The notes beneath the pieces are model-generated. The model was not told the DNA's origin. It was given only the letters and a program-made list of their open reading frames with translations, and made no database searches. Made by a program: the position numbers and the translations under genes. A stretch of 6,002 nt of DNA from Anaerolineaceae bacterium (lineage in GTDB: Bacteria; Chloroflexota; Anaerolineae; JAAYZQ01). The number at the start of each line of letters is the position of its first letter. Within the stretch, counting starts at the first letter, position 1. Below are positions 1 to 6,002 of this stretch, one piece after another. The stretch spans positions 1-6,002 of the forward strand of contig JAAYZQ010000128.1 of assembly GCA_012514775.1 (NCBI GenBank), read 5' to 3'.

Positions 1-235
1 AAGTCCGGGACTCCCGATTCTGTGCGCTCCCGGACTCCTCAACTTGTCGAGGCCGAGCGGTCACCCTGTGATCCTGCCCGGACAAGTCCGGGAATCCCGA
101 TTCTTTGCACTCCCGGACTCCTCGACTTGTCGAGGCCGAGCGGTCACCCTGTGATCTTGCCCGGACAAGTCCGGGACTCCCGATTCTGTGCACTCCCGGA
201 CTCCTCGACTTGTCGAGGCCGAGCCGTCACCCTGT
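1..235. repeat. 83-base tandem repeat array, 2.8 copies, truncated at window edge
   Basis: Copies begin at 1, 84 and 167 with a period of exactly 83 bases. Copies 1 and 2 differ at about five positions. The third copy stays in register to about 235, where the shared CACCCTGT is followed by unrelated sequence. Each unit carries a 9-bp inverted repeat AGTCCGGGA/TCCCGGACT (for example 168-176 with 194-202, 17-base loop) and a 7-bp hairpin CCTCGAC-TT-GTCGAGG (203-218 in copy 3, 120-135 in copy 2; copy 1 has one mismatch at base 41). Each unit junction forms a third hairpin, CCCGGAC-AA-GTCCGGG (77-92 and 160-175). The period is not a multiple of three and no protein-like open frame repeats, so it is best read as non-coding. 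The array probably continues left of the window. It does not have the short-repeat/unique-spacer layout of a CRISPR. Its function is unknown. Confidence 0.93.
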
Positions 236-285
236 CGATTTTCTGCGCCCCCAAACGACTACATGACGAATACCTATCCTGACTG

Positions 286-291
286 AGGAGG
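286..291 (+). promoter_or_regulatory. Ribosome binding site of the VOC-family gene
   Basis: A perfect AGGAGG lies six bases before the ATG at 298 and fixes that start. The leader from 236 to 285 holds no other recognisable signal. I could not identify convincing -35/-10 boxes, so the promoter is unplaced and could lie within or upstream of the tandem array. Confidence 0.85.
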
Positions 292-297
292 AATACA

Positions 298-771
298 ATG
301 CAGAAAATCACGCCCTATCTGTGGTTCGAGGACCAGGCCGAGGAGGCGGCCAGCTTCTATACCTCCATCTTCAAGAACTCGAAGATAAACGAGATCTCGC
401 GTTACGGCGAGGGCGGGCCGGGGCCGGCGGGGAGCGTCATGCTCGTCTCCTTCGAGCTGGACGGGCAGCAGTTCATCGCGCTGAACGGCGGGCCCCAGTT
501 CCAGTTCACCGAGGCCATCTCGTTCGTGATCAACTGTGAGTCGCAGGAAGAGGTCGACTACATGTGGGACAGGCTCACGGAAGGCGGCGAGGAGAGCATG
601 TGCGGCTGGCTCAAGGACAGGTACGGCATTTCGTGGCAGGTCGTGCCCACCGCCCTCCCCGAGCTGCTGAGCGCTCCCGATCCCGAGGCACAACAGCGGG
701 TGATGGAAGTCTTCTTGAAAATGAGCAAGATCGACCTGCCTACTCTCAGGCTGGCGTACGAGGGAAGGTAG
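298..771 (+). CDS. VOC superfamily protein, PhnB-like (3-demethylubiquinone-9 3-methyltransferase-like fold)
   Basis: A 157-residue, probably cytosolic protein of the vicinal oxygen chelate/glyoxalase fold, PhnB-like branch (Pfam 3-dmu-9_3-mt type). The N-terminus has the family's opening strand and helix (YLWFEDQAEEAASFY, residues 7-21, then FKNSKI). LNGGPQFQF at 62-70 is followed by a second beta-alpha unit (AISFVINC, then EEVDYMWDRL). The typical GWLKDRYGISWQVVP stretch sits at 103-117. The C-terminal helices (about 120-157) end in a short basic tail. Length is usual for the family. Members are annotated as methyltransferase-like, but the fold is that of glyoxalase/dioxygenase proteins and most have no proven reaction, so the substrate is unknown. 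The ATG at 298 has an ideal ribosome binding site. It is the only plus-strand gene here and converges on the HAD gene, with one base between the two stop codons. It appears to be transcribed alone. Confidence 0.9.
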   Translation: MQKITPYLWFEDQAEEAASFYTSIFKNSKINEISRYGEGGPGPAGSVMLVSFELDGQQFIALNGGPQFQFTEAISFVINCESQEEVDYMWDRLTEGGEESMCGWLKDRYGISWQVVPTALPELLSAPDPEAQQRVMEVFLKMSKIDLPTLRLAYEGR

Positions 772-772
772 C

Positions 773-1525
773 TCACTCGCCAGCGGCCGCGCGAATATCG
801 TCCACCGACTCAATGACGACGTCGGCGTGGGGGGCCAGGACCTCGCGGGTGCCGGCGCCGGTGAGGACGCCGACCCGCAGGCCCGCCCCGGCCCGCTCGG
901 CCATGATCAGGTCGCCAAGGGTGTCGCCCACGACGGCGGTGCGGCCGGGCTCCACGCCCATCTGCCGGCAGGTGACCAGCAGCATGTCGGGCGCGGGCTT
1001 GGGTGTGACGCCGTCGTCGCCGCATAGGAGATAGTCGACCATGTCGGCGATGCCCAGGAGCTGGAGCGCTTCCTCGGTGTCGCGGCGGTGATCGGTGGTC
1101 ACCACGGCCACGGGAACGCCGGCAGCCTGCAACGACCGAAACAGCGCAGGCAGGTCGCCCGCGGGCCGGATCAGGCTGGCAAGGGGGATGATGTCCTTTG
1201 TCTCGAAGGCCGTTTGTGCCCTCTCCTCGGCCTGGGCCCAGGGCATGCCGTGGCGGTAGAGGGTGCCGGCCGCGATGGCCATGACCTGGCCGGTGGTGGC
1301 GATGGCCATGGGCCCCTGGGGATCGCTGTAGCGCTTCTCGTAATCGTAGCCCAGGTTGCGGCCCAGGTCTTGCCGCAGCGCCTCTCCGCCCCAGCCCTCG
1401 ACCAGGCGATCCACCCAGACGGCCGCCAGGGTGTTCCACATCTCAAAGTCGACGAGGGTGCCGTCCTTGTCCAGGACAACCAGTCCGGCCTCGAAGGGCG
1501 TGGAGCCAAAGTAGAGCAGTGTCAC
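773..1525 (-). CDS. HAD superfamily hydrolase, phosphoglycolate phosphatase-like
   Basis: A 250-residue haloacid dehalogenase-type phosphatase, probably cytosolic, acting on a small phosphorylated metabolite. All four HAD motifs are present: DKDGT at 19-23 (nucleophile Asp19 and acid/base Asp21), VVTTD at 141-145 (Thr143 or Thr144 as phosphate ligand), Lys176 in GVTPKP, and GDTLGD at 200-205 (Mg2+ acidic residues). The roughly 110 residues between motifs I and II form a helical cap as in HAD subfamily IA (Gph-like). I chose the GTG at 1525 because it overlaps the PHP stop codon as GTGA and follows a purine-rich AAGGAGAAGG at 1532-1541. An in-frame ATG at 1564 would add 13 residues of poor similarity and overlap the PHP gene by 43 bases. 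It is the last gene of a coupled trio with YitT and PHP. Phosphoglycolate is only the family's default substrate; specificity cannot be read here. Confidence 0.88.
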   Translation of the reverse strand: MTLLYFGSTPFEAGLVVLDKDGTLVDFEMWNTLAAVWVDRLVEGWGGEALRQDLGRNLGYDYEKRYSDPQGPMAIATTGQVMAIAAGTLYRHGMPWAQAEERAQTAFETKDIIPLASLIRPAGDLPALFRSLQAAGVPVAVVTTDHRRDTEEALQLLGIADMVDYLLCGDDGVTPKPAPDMLLVTCRQMGVEPGRTAVVGDTLGDLIMAERAGAGLRVGVLTGAGTREVLAPHADVVIESVDDIRAAAGE

Positions 1526-2487
1526 GTCAATCCTTCTCCTTGAAAGTAGATGGGATTGGCCCACGCCCAGTTTCCGCCCGCGTCGCGAACGGCGACGCGC
1601 ACGTAAGTCTGGCTGCCGTGGACCGTGTGGGCTGCTTCAGTCAGCACCTCGCCTGGCGGGGCCGAGATGCGGCGGCTAAAAGGAGCGTTGCCCACAAAGT
1701 CGATGGCCGTGGCCGGGGAGCACCGCACCCAGACCCGGCTGCTCTCGACCACCATGTCGTCGATCCGGGGCCCTGTGCTGGCATAAAAGTGTCCCTTCGC
1801 CAGTGCATCCAGCAGAGCCCCAGCCTCGAGGCGCGGCGCCCTGACCCAGGTCCAACCCAGGCCGGCGTCCTTGGTACCCGATCGCCAGTGGGCGTCGTCG
1901 GTGGCCAGGGCGCACCAGCGGCGGCCGGCGGCCAGCAGGTCATCCCAGTGGACCGCCGAATAGCCCCTGGCGTCGTCCACCTCGCAGCCCCCGTTGTACA
2001 CTTCCAGCAGGGAACAGCGCTCCAGGGCCAGCAGGTCGGCCGACCGCTGTCCCGACCAGTAGGGATGGGCCACGGCCACCACGGGGGCCACGGCCGCCAG
2101 ACGGTCAACGGCCTCCTGGATGGGCAGCAACTGGAGATATTCCATGTCGGGCGGGTGCTGCCCGCCAAAGCCCAGGAGGTGATACAGCCCTGCGTTGGGA
2201 TCGATGCCCTCGACCTCGATGCCGCTCAGTGTCACGAAATCGTCCGCCAGGCGCCGGCTCTGGGATAGAACGTCGTGGTCGGTGAGGGCCACAAAGTGAT
2301 AGCCCCGGGCGCGATACCAGTCCAGGACCTCGCCGGGCGAGCGCTCCCCGTCTGACAGGGTGCTGTGGACGTGCAGCACGCCCCGGTACCAGTTGCCCGG
2401 CAGCGAAAAGGGCTCGACCTGCATCGCCTGGGGCCGGCCTTTGCTGCCGTTCTCCTGACCCCAGGGATGGGCGCCGGGATAGCTCAT
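1522..2487 (-). CDS. PHP-domain protein, CehA/McbA-like metal-dependent phosphoesterase/hydrolase family
   Basis: A 321-residue protein of the PHP (polymerase and histidinol phosphatase) superfamily. The metal-site motifs appear in order: His39-x-His41-Ser with Asp46, Thr69-Asp70-His71, Glu91, His103, His141-Pro, Glu162-Val-Tyr-Asn165, and Asp197-Asp198-x-His200. After the barrel comes KGHFYASTGPRIDD (231-244), then a beta-rich tail ending AWANPIYF (about 308-315), the arrangement seen in proteins annotated CehA/McbA. Such enzymes use two or three metal ions to cleave phosphoesters or esters; the substrate here is unknown. No signal peptide is evident. I chose the ATG at 2487 because it overlaps the yitT stop as ATGA. 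A start at 2424 (Met22) would still leave the PHP core whole, and neither start has a strong ribosome binding site. The frame stays open upstream to 3102, but that part overlaps yitT and does not look like protein. The 3' end overlaps the HAD gene by four bases. Confidence 0.88.
   Translation of the reverse strand: MSYPGAHPWGQENGSKGRPQAMQVEPFSLPGNWYRGVLHVHSTLSDGERSPGEVLDWYRARGYHFVALTDHDVLSQSRRLADDFVTLSGIEVEGIDPNAGLYHLLGFGGQHPPDMEYLQLLPIQEAVDRLAAVAPVVAVAHPYWSGQRSADLLALERCSLLEVYNGGCEVDDARGYSAVHWDDLLAAGRRWCALATDDAHWRSGTKDAGLGWTWVRAPRLEAGALLDALAKGHFYASTGPRIDDMVVESSRVWVRCSPATAIDFVGNAPFSRRISAPPGEVLTEAAHTVHGSQTYVRVAVRDAGGNWAWANPIYFQGEGLT
1531..1541 (-). promoter_or_regulatory. Ribosome binding site deciding the GTG start of the HAD gene
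   Basis: Read on the minus strand this is AAGGAGAAGGA. It offers AAGGAG ten bases, or GAAGGA five bases, before the GTG at 1525-1523. It lies inside the 3' end of the PHP gene, so HAD translation is probably coupled to PHP translation while also having its own binding site. Confidence 0.7.
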
Positions 2488-3455
2488 GGTCGTGGCCCCG
2501 CCATATGCCTGTTCTCGCGAGGGCGTCTGTCCTGGCCAGGACGCCTGGTCTGCCCGAGCATGCCGCCGGTCGCCTGGTGGCCGTGCCCGGTGACCACGAA
2601 AGCGTGGGGGTCCACCTCGGTGACCACAGCCCGTAGCGCGCGTTCGCGGGGGCGCCCTACGGTGCAGAACAGGATGGTGTGCTGGTGCTCGGTAAAGGCG
2701 CCTTCCACCGGCCAGGTGGTGACGCCCAGGTGCAGGCGGTCCAGCAGTGCGTGGGCCACGGCGCCCGGCTCGTCGGTGACGATAAAGGCCATGCGCACCA
2801 CGCTGGGTCCTTCCAGGACGTAATCGGCAGCCAGGCCCCAGACAAAGAGAGTAATCATAGCGTACAGGGCGGCTTCCCAGCCAAACACCAGCCCGGCGAT
2901 GAGGATGACGCCGCCATCGGTCAGGAAATAGACCTGGCTGATGGGGATCCCGGTTTTCATCTGGATGACGCGGCTCAGCGTGCCCGTGCCGGCCGTCGTC
3001 CCGCCACTGCGATAGACCAAGCCGGTGCCCAGGCCGGCCACAATGCCGCCATAGAGCGCGTTCAACAGCATGTCGTCGGTGATGCCTGCCGCCGGCAGCC
3101 ACGGAGCCAGGAGGTCGACGCCCAGGTTGTAAACCAGGACGGCATAGAGCGTCCGGGCCAGGAAGGCGAACCGCCCCAGGTAGAGGAATCCGAGGACGAT
3201 CATGGGCACGTTTAGCACCAGCATCGTCAGGCCGATGGGCCAGCCGGTAAACTCGTTGATGATGATGGCCGAGCCCGAGACACCGCCGGGGGCAATTTTG
3301 GCCGGCGCCAGAAAGAGGTTGAGGTTAACGGCCAGGAGGAGGCCGCCGGCCGTCGTCAGGGCGTAATCGTAGGCCGTGGACCACAAGTGCCGCCTGGAGC
3401 GCAAAGGCGTGCTGCCGGGTGACATGCTGCCTGAAGGCTCGGATCTGTCAGCCAT
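2484..3455 (-). CDS. YitT family membrane protein (YitT/DUF161 plus DUF2179 domains)
   Basis: A 323-residue integral membrane protein. After a polar N-terminus (about 1-25) come roughly six hydrophobic segments (near 28-50, 72-93, 97-118, 131-149, 174-191 and 195-213). Family-typical glycine-rich motifs are AKIAPGGVSGSAIIIN (52-67) and GTGLVYRSGGTTAGTGTLSR (143-162). A soluble C-terminal DUF2179 domain (about 220-298) starts at RMAFIVTDEP and contains EGAFT (251-255), HTILFCTVGR, and AFVVTGHGHQATGGML. The role of YitT proteins is not established. The ATG at 3455 is the first in frame after the dppF-like stop codon; Met11 (3425) is an alternative. No ribosome binding site sits at normal distance: the only GGAGG is 17 bases upstream, inside a hairpin. 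Residues 301-323 are an arginine- and proline-rich tail beyond the usual domain end. The stop overlaps the PHP start by four bases. The family call is firm; the function is not. Confidence 0.9.
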   Translation of the reverse strand: MADRSEPSGSMSPGSTPLRSRRHLWSTAYDYALTTAGGLLLAVNLNLFLAPAKIAPGGVSGSAIIINEFTGWPIGLTMLVLNVPMIVLGFLYLGRFAFLARTLYAVLVYNLGVDLLAPWLPAAGITDDMLLNALYGGIVAGLGTGLVYRSGGTTAGTGTLSRVIQMKTGIPISQVYFLTDGGVILIAGLVFGWEAALYAMITLFVWGLAADYVLEGPSVVRMAFIVTDEPGAVAHALLDRLHLGVTTWPVEGAFTEHQHTILFCTVGRPRERALRAVVTEVDPHAFVVTGHGHQATGGMLGQTRRPGQDRRPRENRHMAGPRP

Positions 3456-3464
3456 GGATCGCGT

Positions 3465-3488
3465 GCGGCCAACCTCCAGGTTGGCCGC
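3465..3488 (-). other. 11-bp GC-rich inverted repeat (hairpin) between the dppF-like gene and yitT
   Basis: GCGGCCAACCT at 3465-3475 is a perfect inverted repeat of AGGTTGGCCGC at 3478-3488, with two central bases. It sits in the 42-base gap between the two genes. On the minus strand no T-run follows the stem, so it is not a classical intrinsic terminator. It could be a weak terminator, an RNA-stability element separating transporter from downstream gene expression, or a translation-control hairpin, since the only GGAGG before yitT lies in its centre and 3' arm. Confidence 0.6.
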
Positions 3489-3497
3489 GGGCGCCCC

Positions 3498-4529
3498 TCA
3501 CGAGGGCAGCGCCCTGCCCTCGCCGATGATGCTTCTGCCATGCTCATCGGCAAGATGGCAGGCGACAAAGTGGCCGGGGCGGACCTCCCGAAACTCGGGC
3601 ACCAACTCGGCACATTCCTCGATGGCCAACGGGCAACGCGGATGGAACACGCAACCGTGGGGCGGGTTGGCCGGGCTGGGCGGCTCTCCCTTGAGGATGA
3701 AGCGTTGCCTCCTTCGCTCCAGTTTGGGGTTGGGAATAGGGACTGCCGAGTTCAGCGACTGGGTGTAGGGATGCAGCGGTTCATCAAATAGCGTTGTGCG
3801 ATCTGTCAACTCCATGAGCTTGCCCAGGTACATGACCGCAATCCGGTGAGAGATGTGCTTGACCATGCTCAGATCGTGTGCGATAAAGAGATAGGCTACC
3901 CCCAAACGCTCTTGCAAGTCCTGCATGAGGTTGACCACCTGGGCCTGGATGGATACATCCAGAGCGGAGATCGGCTCGTCACAGACGATACAATCAGGAT
4001 TCAGCGACAGGGCGCGGGCGATGCCGATCCGCTGCCTTTGTCCGCCCGAGAACTCGTGGGGAAAGCGGCGCACGTAGATAGGGTCCAGGCCCACGAGTTC
4101 CAGCAGCTCGGCGACCCGATCGTGAAGCTCCGGGCTCCCTTTGCGCATGATTCCGTGAATGATCAGAGGCTCGCCGACGATCTTGCCCACGGAGTGACGC
4201 GGGTTGAGGGAGGCGTAGGGGTCCTGGAATATCATCTGCATCCTGGGCCGCAGGCTGCGCAATTCCTCGGCGCTGGCCTGCGTCAGGTCGACGTTCCCCA
4301 AAAAGACCTGGCCCGAGGTCGGATGGAGCAGGTGCAGAATTGCCCGTCCAGCCGTAGACTTGCCACACCCGCTCTCACCGACCAGGCCCAGTGTCTCACC
4401 GGCCTGGATCTGAAAGGAAATGCCGTCTACAGCCTTGACGGCCCCAATCTGGCGACTCAAGAACCCGGCGGTGATGGCGAAATGCTTTTTCAGATCTACC
4501 ACTTGCAGTAGGGCGTCGTTGTCAGTCAT
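3498..4529 (-). CDS. Oligopeptide/dipeptide ABC transporter ATP-binding protein, DppF/OppF type
   Basis: A 343-residue cytoplasmic ATPase subunit that powers a peptide/nickel-type importer. Walker [10 protein letters not shown] is at 51-59, the Q-loop is [10 protein letters not shown] (101-110, Gln102), the ABC signature is FSGGQRQR (160-167), Walker B is CIVCDEP (180-186, Glu185), the D-loop is SALD, and the H-loop His is in IAHDL (about 216-220). The C-terminal oligo_HPY extension begins near LHPYTQSL (252-259). It holds Cys293, Cys299, Cys306 and Cys324, the cysteine quartet that in some family members ligates an iron-sulfur cluster. Length is normal. It pairs with the DppD/OppD-like ATPase encoded immediately upstream. 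Its ATG at 4529 lies eight bases inside that gene and has AAGGAGG seven bases before it, so translation is probably coupled but independently primed. OppF, DppF and similar subunits cannot be separated without the binding protein, so no gene symbol is given. Confidence 0.95.
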   Translation of the reverse strand: MTDNDALLQVVDLKKHFAITAGFLSRQIGAVKAVDGISFQIQAGETLGLVGESGCGKSTAGRAILHLLHPTSGQVFLGNVDLTQASAEELRSLRPRMQMIFQDPYASLNPRHSVGKIVGEPLIIHGIMRKGSPELHDRVAELLELVGLDPIYVRRFPHEFSGGQRQRIGIARALSLNPDCIVCDEPISALDVSIQAQVVNLMQDLQERLGVAYLFIAHDLSMVKHISHRIAVMYLGKLMELTDRTTLFDEPLHPYTQSLNSAVPIPNPKLERRRQRFILKGEPPSPANPPHGCVFHPRCPLAIEECAELVPEFREVRPGHFVACHLADEHGRSIIGEGRALPS

Positions 4530-5526
4530 GCCGCTGCCTCCTTGTCTCCAGGTCGTAGAAACAGGCTACCTGGTGGCTCACCCCCACTGCCTCCAGCGGC
4601 GGGATCTCTGCCCAGCAGCGGTCAAAGGCATAGTCGCAGCGCCAGGCAAAAGGGCAGTGCTGGAGCGGTATCAGCAGATCAGGTGGTGTGCCGCGAATGC
4701 TCACCAGCCGTTTCGATTCGCTTACATCCAGGCGAGGCAGAGCGCCCAACAATCCGACCGTGTACGGATGTTTCGGATTCTCGTAAAGGTCGTCCACCCG
4801 CGCGACCTCGACCGGGCGGCCACCATACATGACCAGCACCCGCTCAGCGATGCCGGCCACGACACCCAGGTCGTGCGTGATCCAGATGATGGCCATGCCC
4901 ATGGAATCGCGGAGGTGCTTGAACAGCTCCACAATCTGCGCCTGGACGGTCACGTCCAGGGCGGTGGTGGGCTCGTCGGCGATGACAATCTCGGGACCGC
5001 ACGCGATGGCGATGGCGATCATGACCCTTTGGCGCATGCCGCCAGAAAACTGGAAGGGGTATGCGGCATAACGCAACTCCGGGTCGGGGATGCCAACCTC
5101 GTGCAAAAGCTGGATGGTGCGGTTGTGCGCATCATGGTGGCTCATTCCCAGGTGCCTGACGAGGCTTTCGCTGATCTGCTCCCCGATGGTCAGGATGGGG
5201 TTGAGCGATGAGATCGGGTCCTGGAAGACAAATCCGATCTGACCCCCGCGCACCTGGCGCAACTCCTCCGGTGGGAGCTGGAGCAGGTCACGCGCTCCCT
5301 GGGGGCCATGAAAAACGGCCTCTCCCTGCTCCACCTTGCCCGGTGGCATGGGGATCAGGCCCAGGAGGGACATCATGGTCACGCTCTTGCCGCTACCGCT
5401 CTCGCCCACGATAGCCAGCATCTCCCCTTCTTGCAGGTCAAAGCTGACACCGTTGACGGCGTGGACGATGCCATCCGTGGTATAGAACCGGGTGACGAGG
5501 TCACGGACTTCCAATATCTTGGGCAT
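4522..5526 (-). CDS. Oligopeptide/dipeptide ABC transporter ATP-binding protein, DppD/OppD type
   Basis: A 334-residue cytoplasmic ATPase, partner of the DppF/OppF-like protein. Walker A is GESGSGKS (41-48), the Q-loop is [10 protein letters not shown] (101-110, Gln102), and the signature is FSGGMRQR (160-167; the Met in place of Gln is common in D-type subunits). Walker B is IVIADEP (180-186, catalytic Glu185), followed by TTALD and the H-loop His218 in WITHDL. The C-terminal oligo_HPY region starts near [13 protein letters not shown] (252-264) and contains Cys291, Cys297, Cys304 and Cys322. All ATPase residues are intact and the length is usual. The ATG at 5526 follows the permease stop by nine bases. 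Only a weak purine stretch (GGAAGTGAGAG, overlapping that stop) serves as ribosome binding site, which suggests coupling to permease translation. Peptides are the likely cargo, but nickel, sugars and other solutes are carried by relatives. Confidence 0.95.
   Translation of the reverse strand: MPKILEVRDLVTRFYTTDGIVHAVNGVSFDLQEGEMLAIVGESGSGKSVTMMSLLGLIPMPPGKVEQGEAVFHGPQGARDLLQLPPEELRQVRGGQIGFVFQDPISSLNPILTIGEQISESLVRHLGMSHHDAHNRTIQLLHEVGIPDPELRYAAYPFQFSGGMRQRVMIAIAIACGPEIVIADEPTTALDVTVQAQIVELFKHLRDSMGMAIIWITHDLGVVAGIAERVLVMYGGRPVEVARVDDLYENPKHPYTVGLLGALPRLDVSESKRLVSIRGTPPDLLIPLQHCPFAWRCDYAFDRCWAEIPPLEAVGVSHQVACFYDLETRRQRHD
4537..4543 (-). promoter_or_regulatory. Ribosome binding site of the DppF/OppF-like gene
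   Basis: Minus-strand AAGGAGG, seven bases before the ATG at 4529 and inside the 3' end of the upstream ATPase gene. It supports this start and the eight-base gene overlap. Confidence 0.85.
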
Positions 5527-5535
5527 CGTCGACTC

Positions 5536-6002
5536 TCACTTCCGGGCCCGCCGCAGGCGCGGGTCGAGCACGTCACGCAGCCAGTCGCCCAGCAGGTTCA
5601 TGCCCAACGACGTGAACATGATTGCCAGACCAGGAAAGGCCGCCATCCAGGGATAGCTGGTGAGATAGTTGCGGCCGGCGTTCAGCATATTGCCCCACGT
5701 GGGATACTCGTTCGGCGGCACGCTGAGCCCGAGGAACCCCAGGCCGGCCTCGTAAAAGATCATCCTCGACATCTCAAAGGTGGCCAGGGTGATGAGCGGT
5801 CCGATCAGATTGGGCAAAATGTGGTCAAGGAGAATGCGCCCCGAACGTGCTCCGGCGCTGGTGGCCGATTCAACATAACCCGACTGGCGGATGCGCAGAA
5901 CCTCGCCCCGCGTGACACGGGCAAAGATGGGCGAGTCGGTGATGCCGAAAATGAGGATAACATTGATCAGGCTTCGGCCCAAGACCGACGCGATAAAGAC
6001 CA
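5536..6002 (-). CDS. ABC transporter permease, DppC/OppC type (partial: N-terminus beyond window)
   Basis: This is the C-terminal 155 residues or so of an inner-membrane permease. The frame stays open to base 6002, so the start lies outside the window; an internal TTG near 5982 is not the start. A membrane segment near the edge (SLINVILIFGIT) is followed by the cytoplasmic loop FARVTRGEVLRIRQSGYV. Next comes the EAA-type coupling motif (ESATSAGARSGRILLDHILP), which contacts the ATPases. Two further membrane segments then flank GLGFLGLSVPPNEYPTWG, a stretch characteristic of DppC/OppC. The protein ends GDWLRDVLDPRLRRARK, the usual C-terminus of the family. With the two ATPases nine bases downstream it forms most of an importer. 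The companion DppB-type permease and solute-binding protein are expected farther right but cannot be seen. Confidence 0.93.
   Translation of the reverse strand, partial: VFIASVLGRSLINVILIFGITDSPIFARVTRGEVLRIRQSGYVESATSAGARSGRILLDHILPNLIGPLITLATFEMSRMIFYEAGLGFLGLSVPPNEYPTWGNMLNAGRNYLTSYPWMAAFPGLAIMFTSLGMNLLGDWLRDVLDPRLRRARK

Noticed and set aside
1..235. CRISPR array
   Set aside because: Repeats are 83 bases and directly abutting, with no unique spacers of even length, and no cas genes are in the window.
22..282. Plus-strand open frame of 86 codons across the tandem repeat
   Set aside because: The 83-base period shifts frame in each copy, there is no ribosome binding site, and the product has no protein-like features. 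It is open by composition only.
236..285. Promoter of the VOC gene
   Set aside because: No pair of boxes at a sensible spacing resembles a sigma-70 promoter clearly enough to report.
298..771. UbiG-type ubiquinone methyltransferase
   Set aside because: The name attached to the Pfam family is misleading: the protein has a VOC/glyoxalase-fold pattern and no SAM-binding motif.
1519..2268. Plus-strand open frame of 249 codons opposite the PHP gene
   Set aside because: It is an antisense shadow of a gene with a full set of PHP metal motifs; no family resemblance and no start signal.
2488..3102. N-terminal extension of the PHP frame, open for 205 more codons
   Set aside because: It lies entirely over the well-supported yitT gene in another frame and is a low-complexity Arg/His/Gly/Pro-rich translation typical of an antiphase shadow in GC-rich DNA. 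The start at 2487 with the ATGA overlap is better.
3465..3488. Classical Rho-independent terminator
   Set aside because: The stem is strong, but no T-run follows on either strand, so it is listed only as a hairpin of uncertain role.
3846..5211. Long plus-strand open frames opposite the two ATPase genes (3846-4511 and 4420-5211)
   Set aside because: The minus-strand ATPases have every expected motif. The plus-strand products are unrecognisable and lack ribosome binding sites.

Overview
The window is GC-rich by eye and densely coded, with AGGAGG-type ribosome binding sites and 4-8 base gene overlaps. It looks like a chromosomal segment of a free-living bacterium. The style of the proteins (dipeptide-type ABC genes, a YitT/DUF2179 protein, a CehA/McbA-type PHP protein) would suit a Chloroflexota-like lineage. 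That placement is an impression and not a demonstrated taxonomy.

Layout, left to right. Bases 1-235 are non-coding: 2.8 copies of an 83-base tandem repeat, rich in inverted repeats and probably cut by the window edge. Bases 236-297 are a short leader with a strong ribosome binding site. Bases 298-771 (+) encode a PhnB-like VOC/glyoxalase-fold protein. Everything to the right is on the minus strand. In transcription order, from the right edge, the genes are: an ABC permease of the DppC/OppC type (cut by the window edge), the ATPases DppD/OppD-like and DppF/OppF-like, a 42-base gap holding an 11-bp inverted repeat, a YitT-family membrane protein, a PHP-domain phosphoesterase-like protein, and a HAD phosphatase-like protein. 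The HAD gene ends one base from the end of the VOC gene.

How the genes may work together. The permease and two ATPases are the energy-coupling part of a peptide/nickel-type importer. The partner permease (DppB) and solute-binding protein (DppA) are not in the window and may lie beyond the right edge. YitT, PHP and HAD are joined by 4-base start/stop overlaps (ATGA and GTGA), so they are very probably one translationally coupled unit. Whether that unit is transcribed with the transporter depends on whether the hairpin at 3465-3488 lets polymerase through.

Novelty. All coding genes fall in known families, and I see no convincing new system. The items most worth a second look are the structured 83-base array, the coupled YitT-PHP-HAD trio behind the transporter, and the hairpin in front of yitT.
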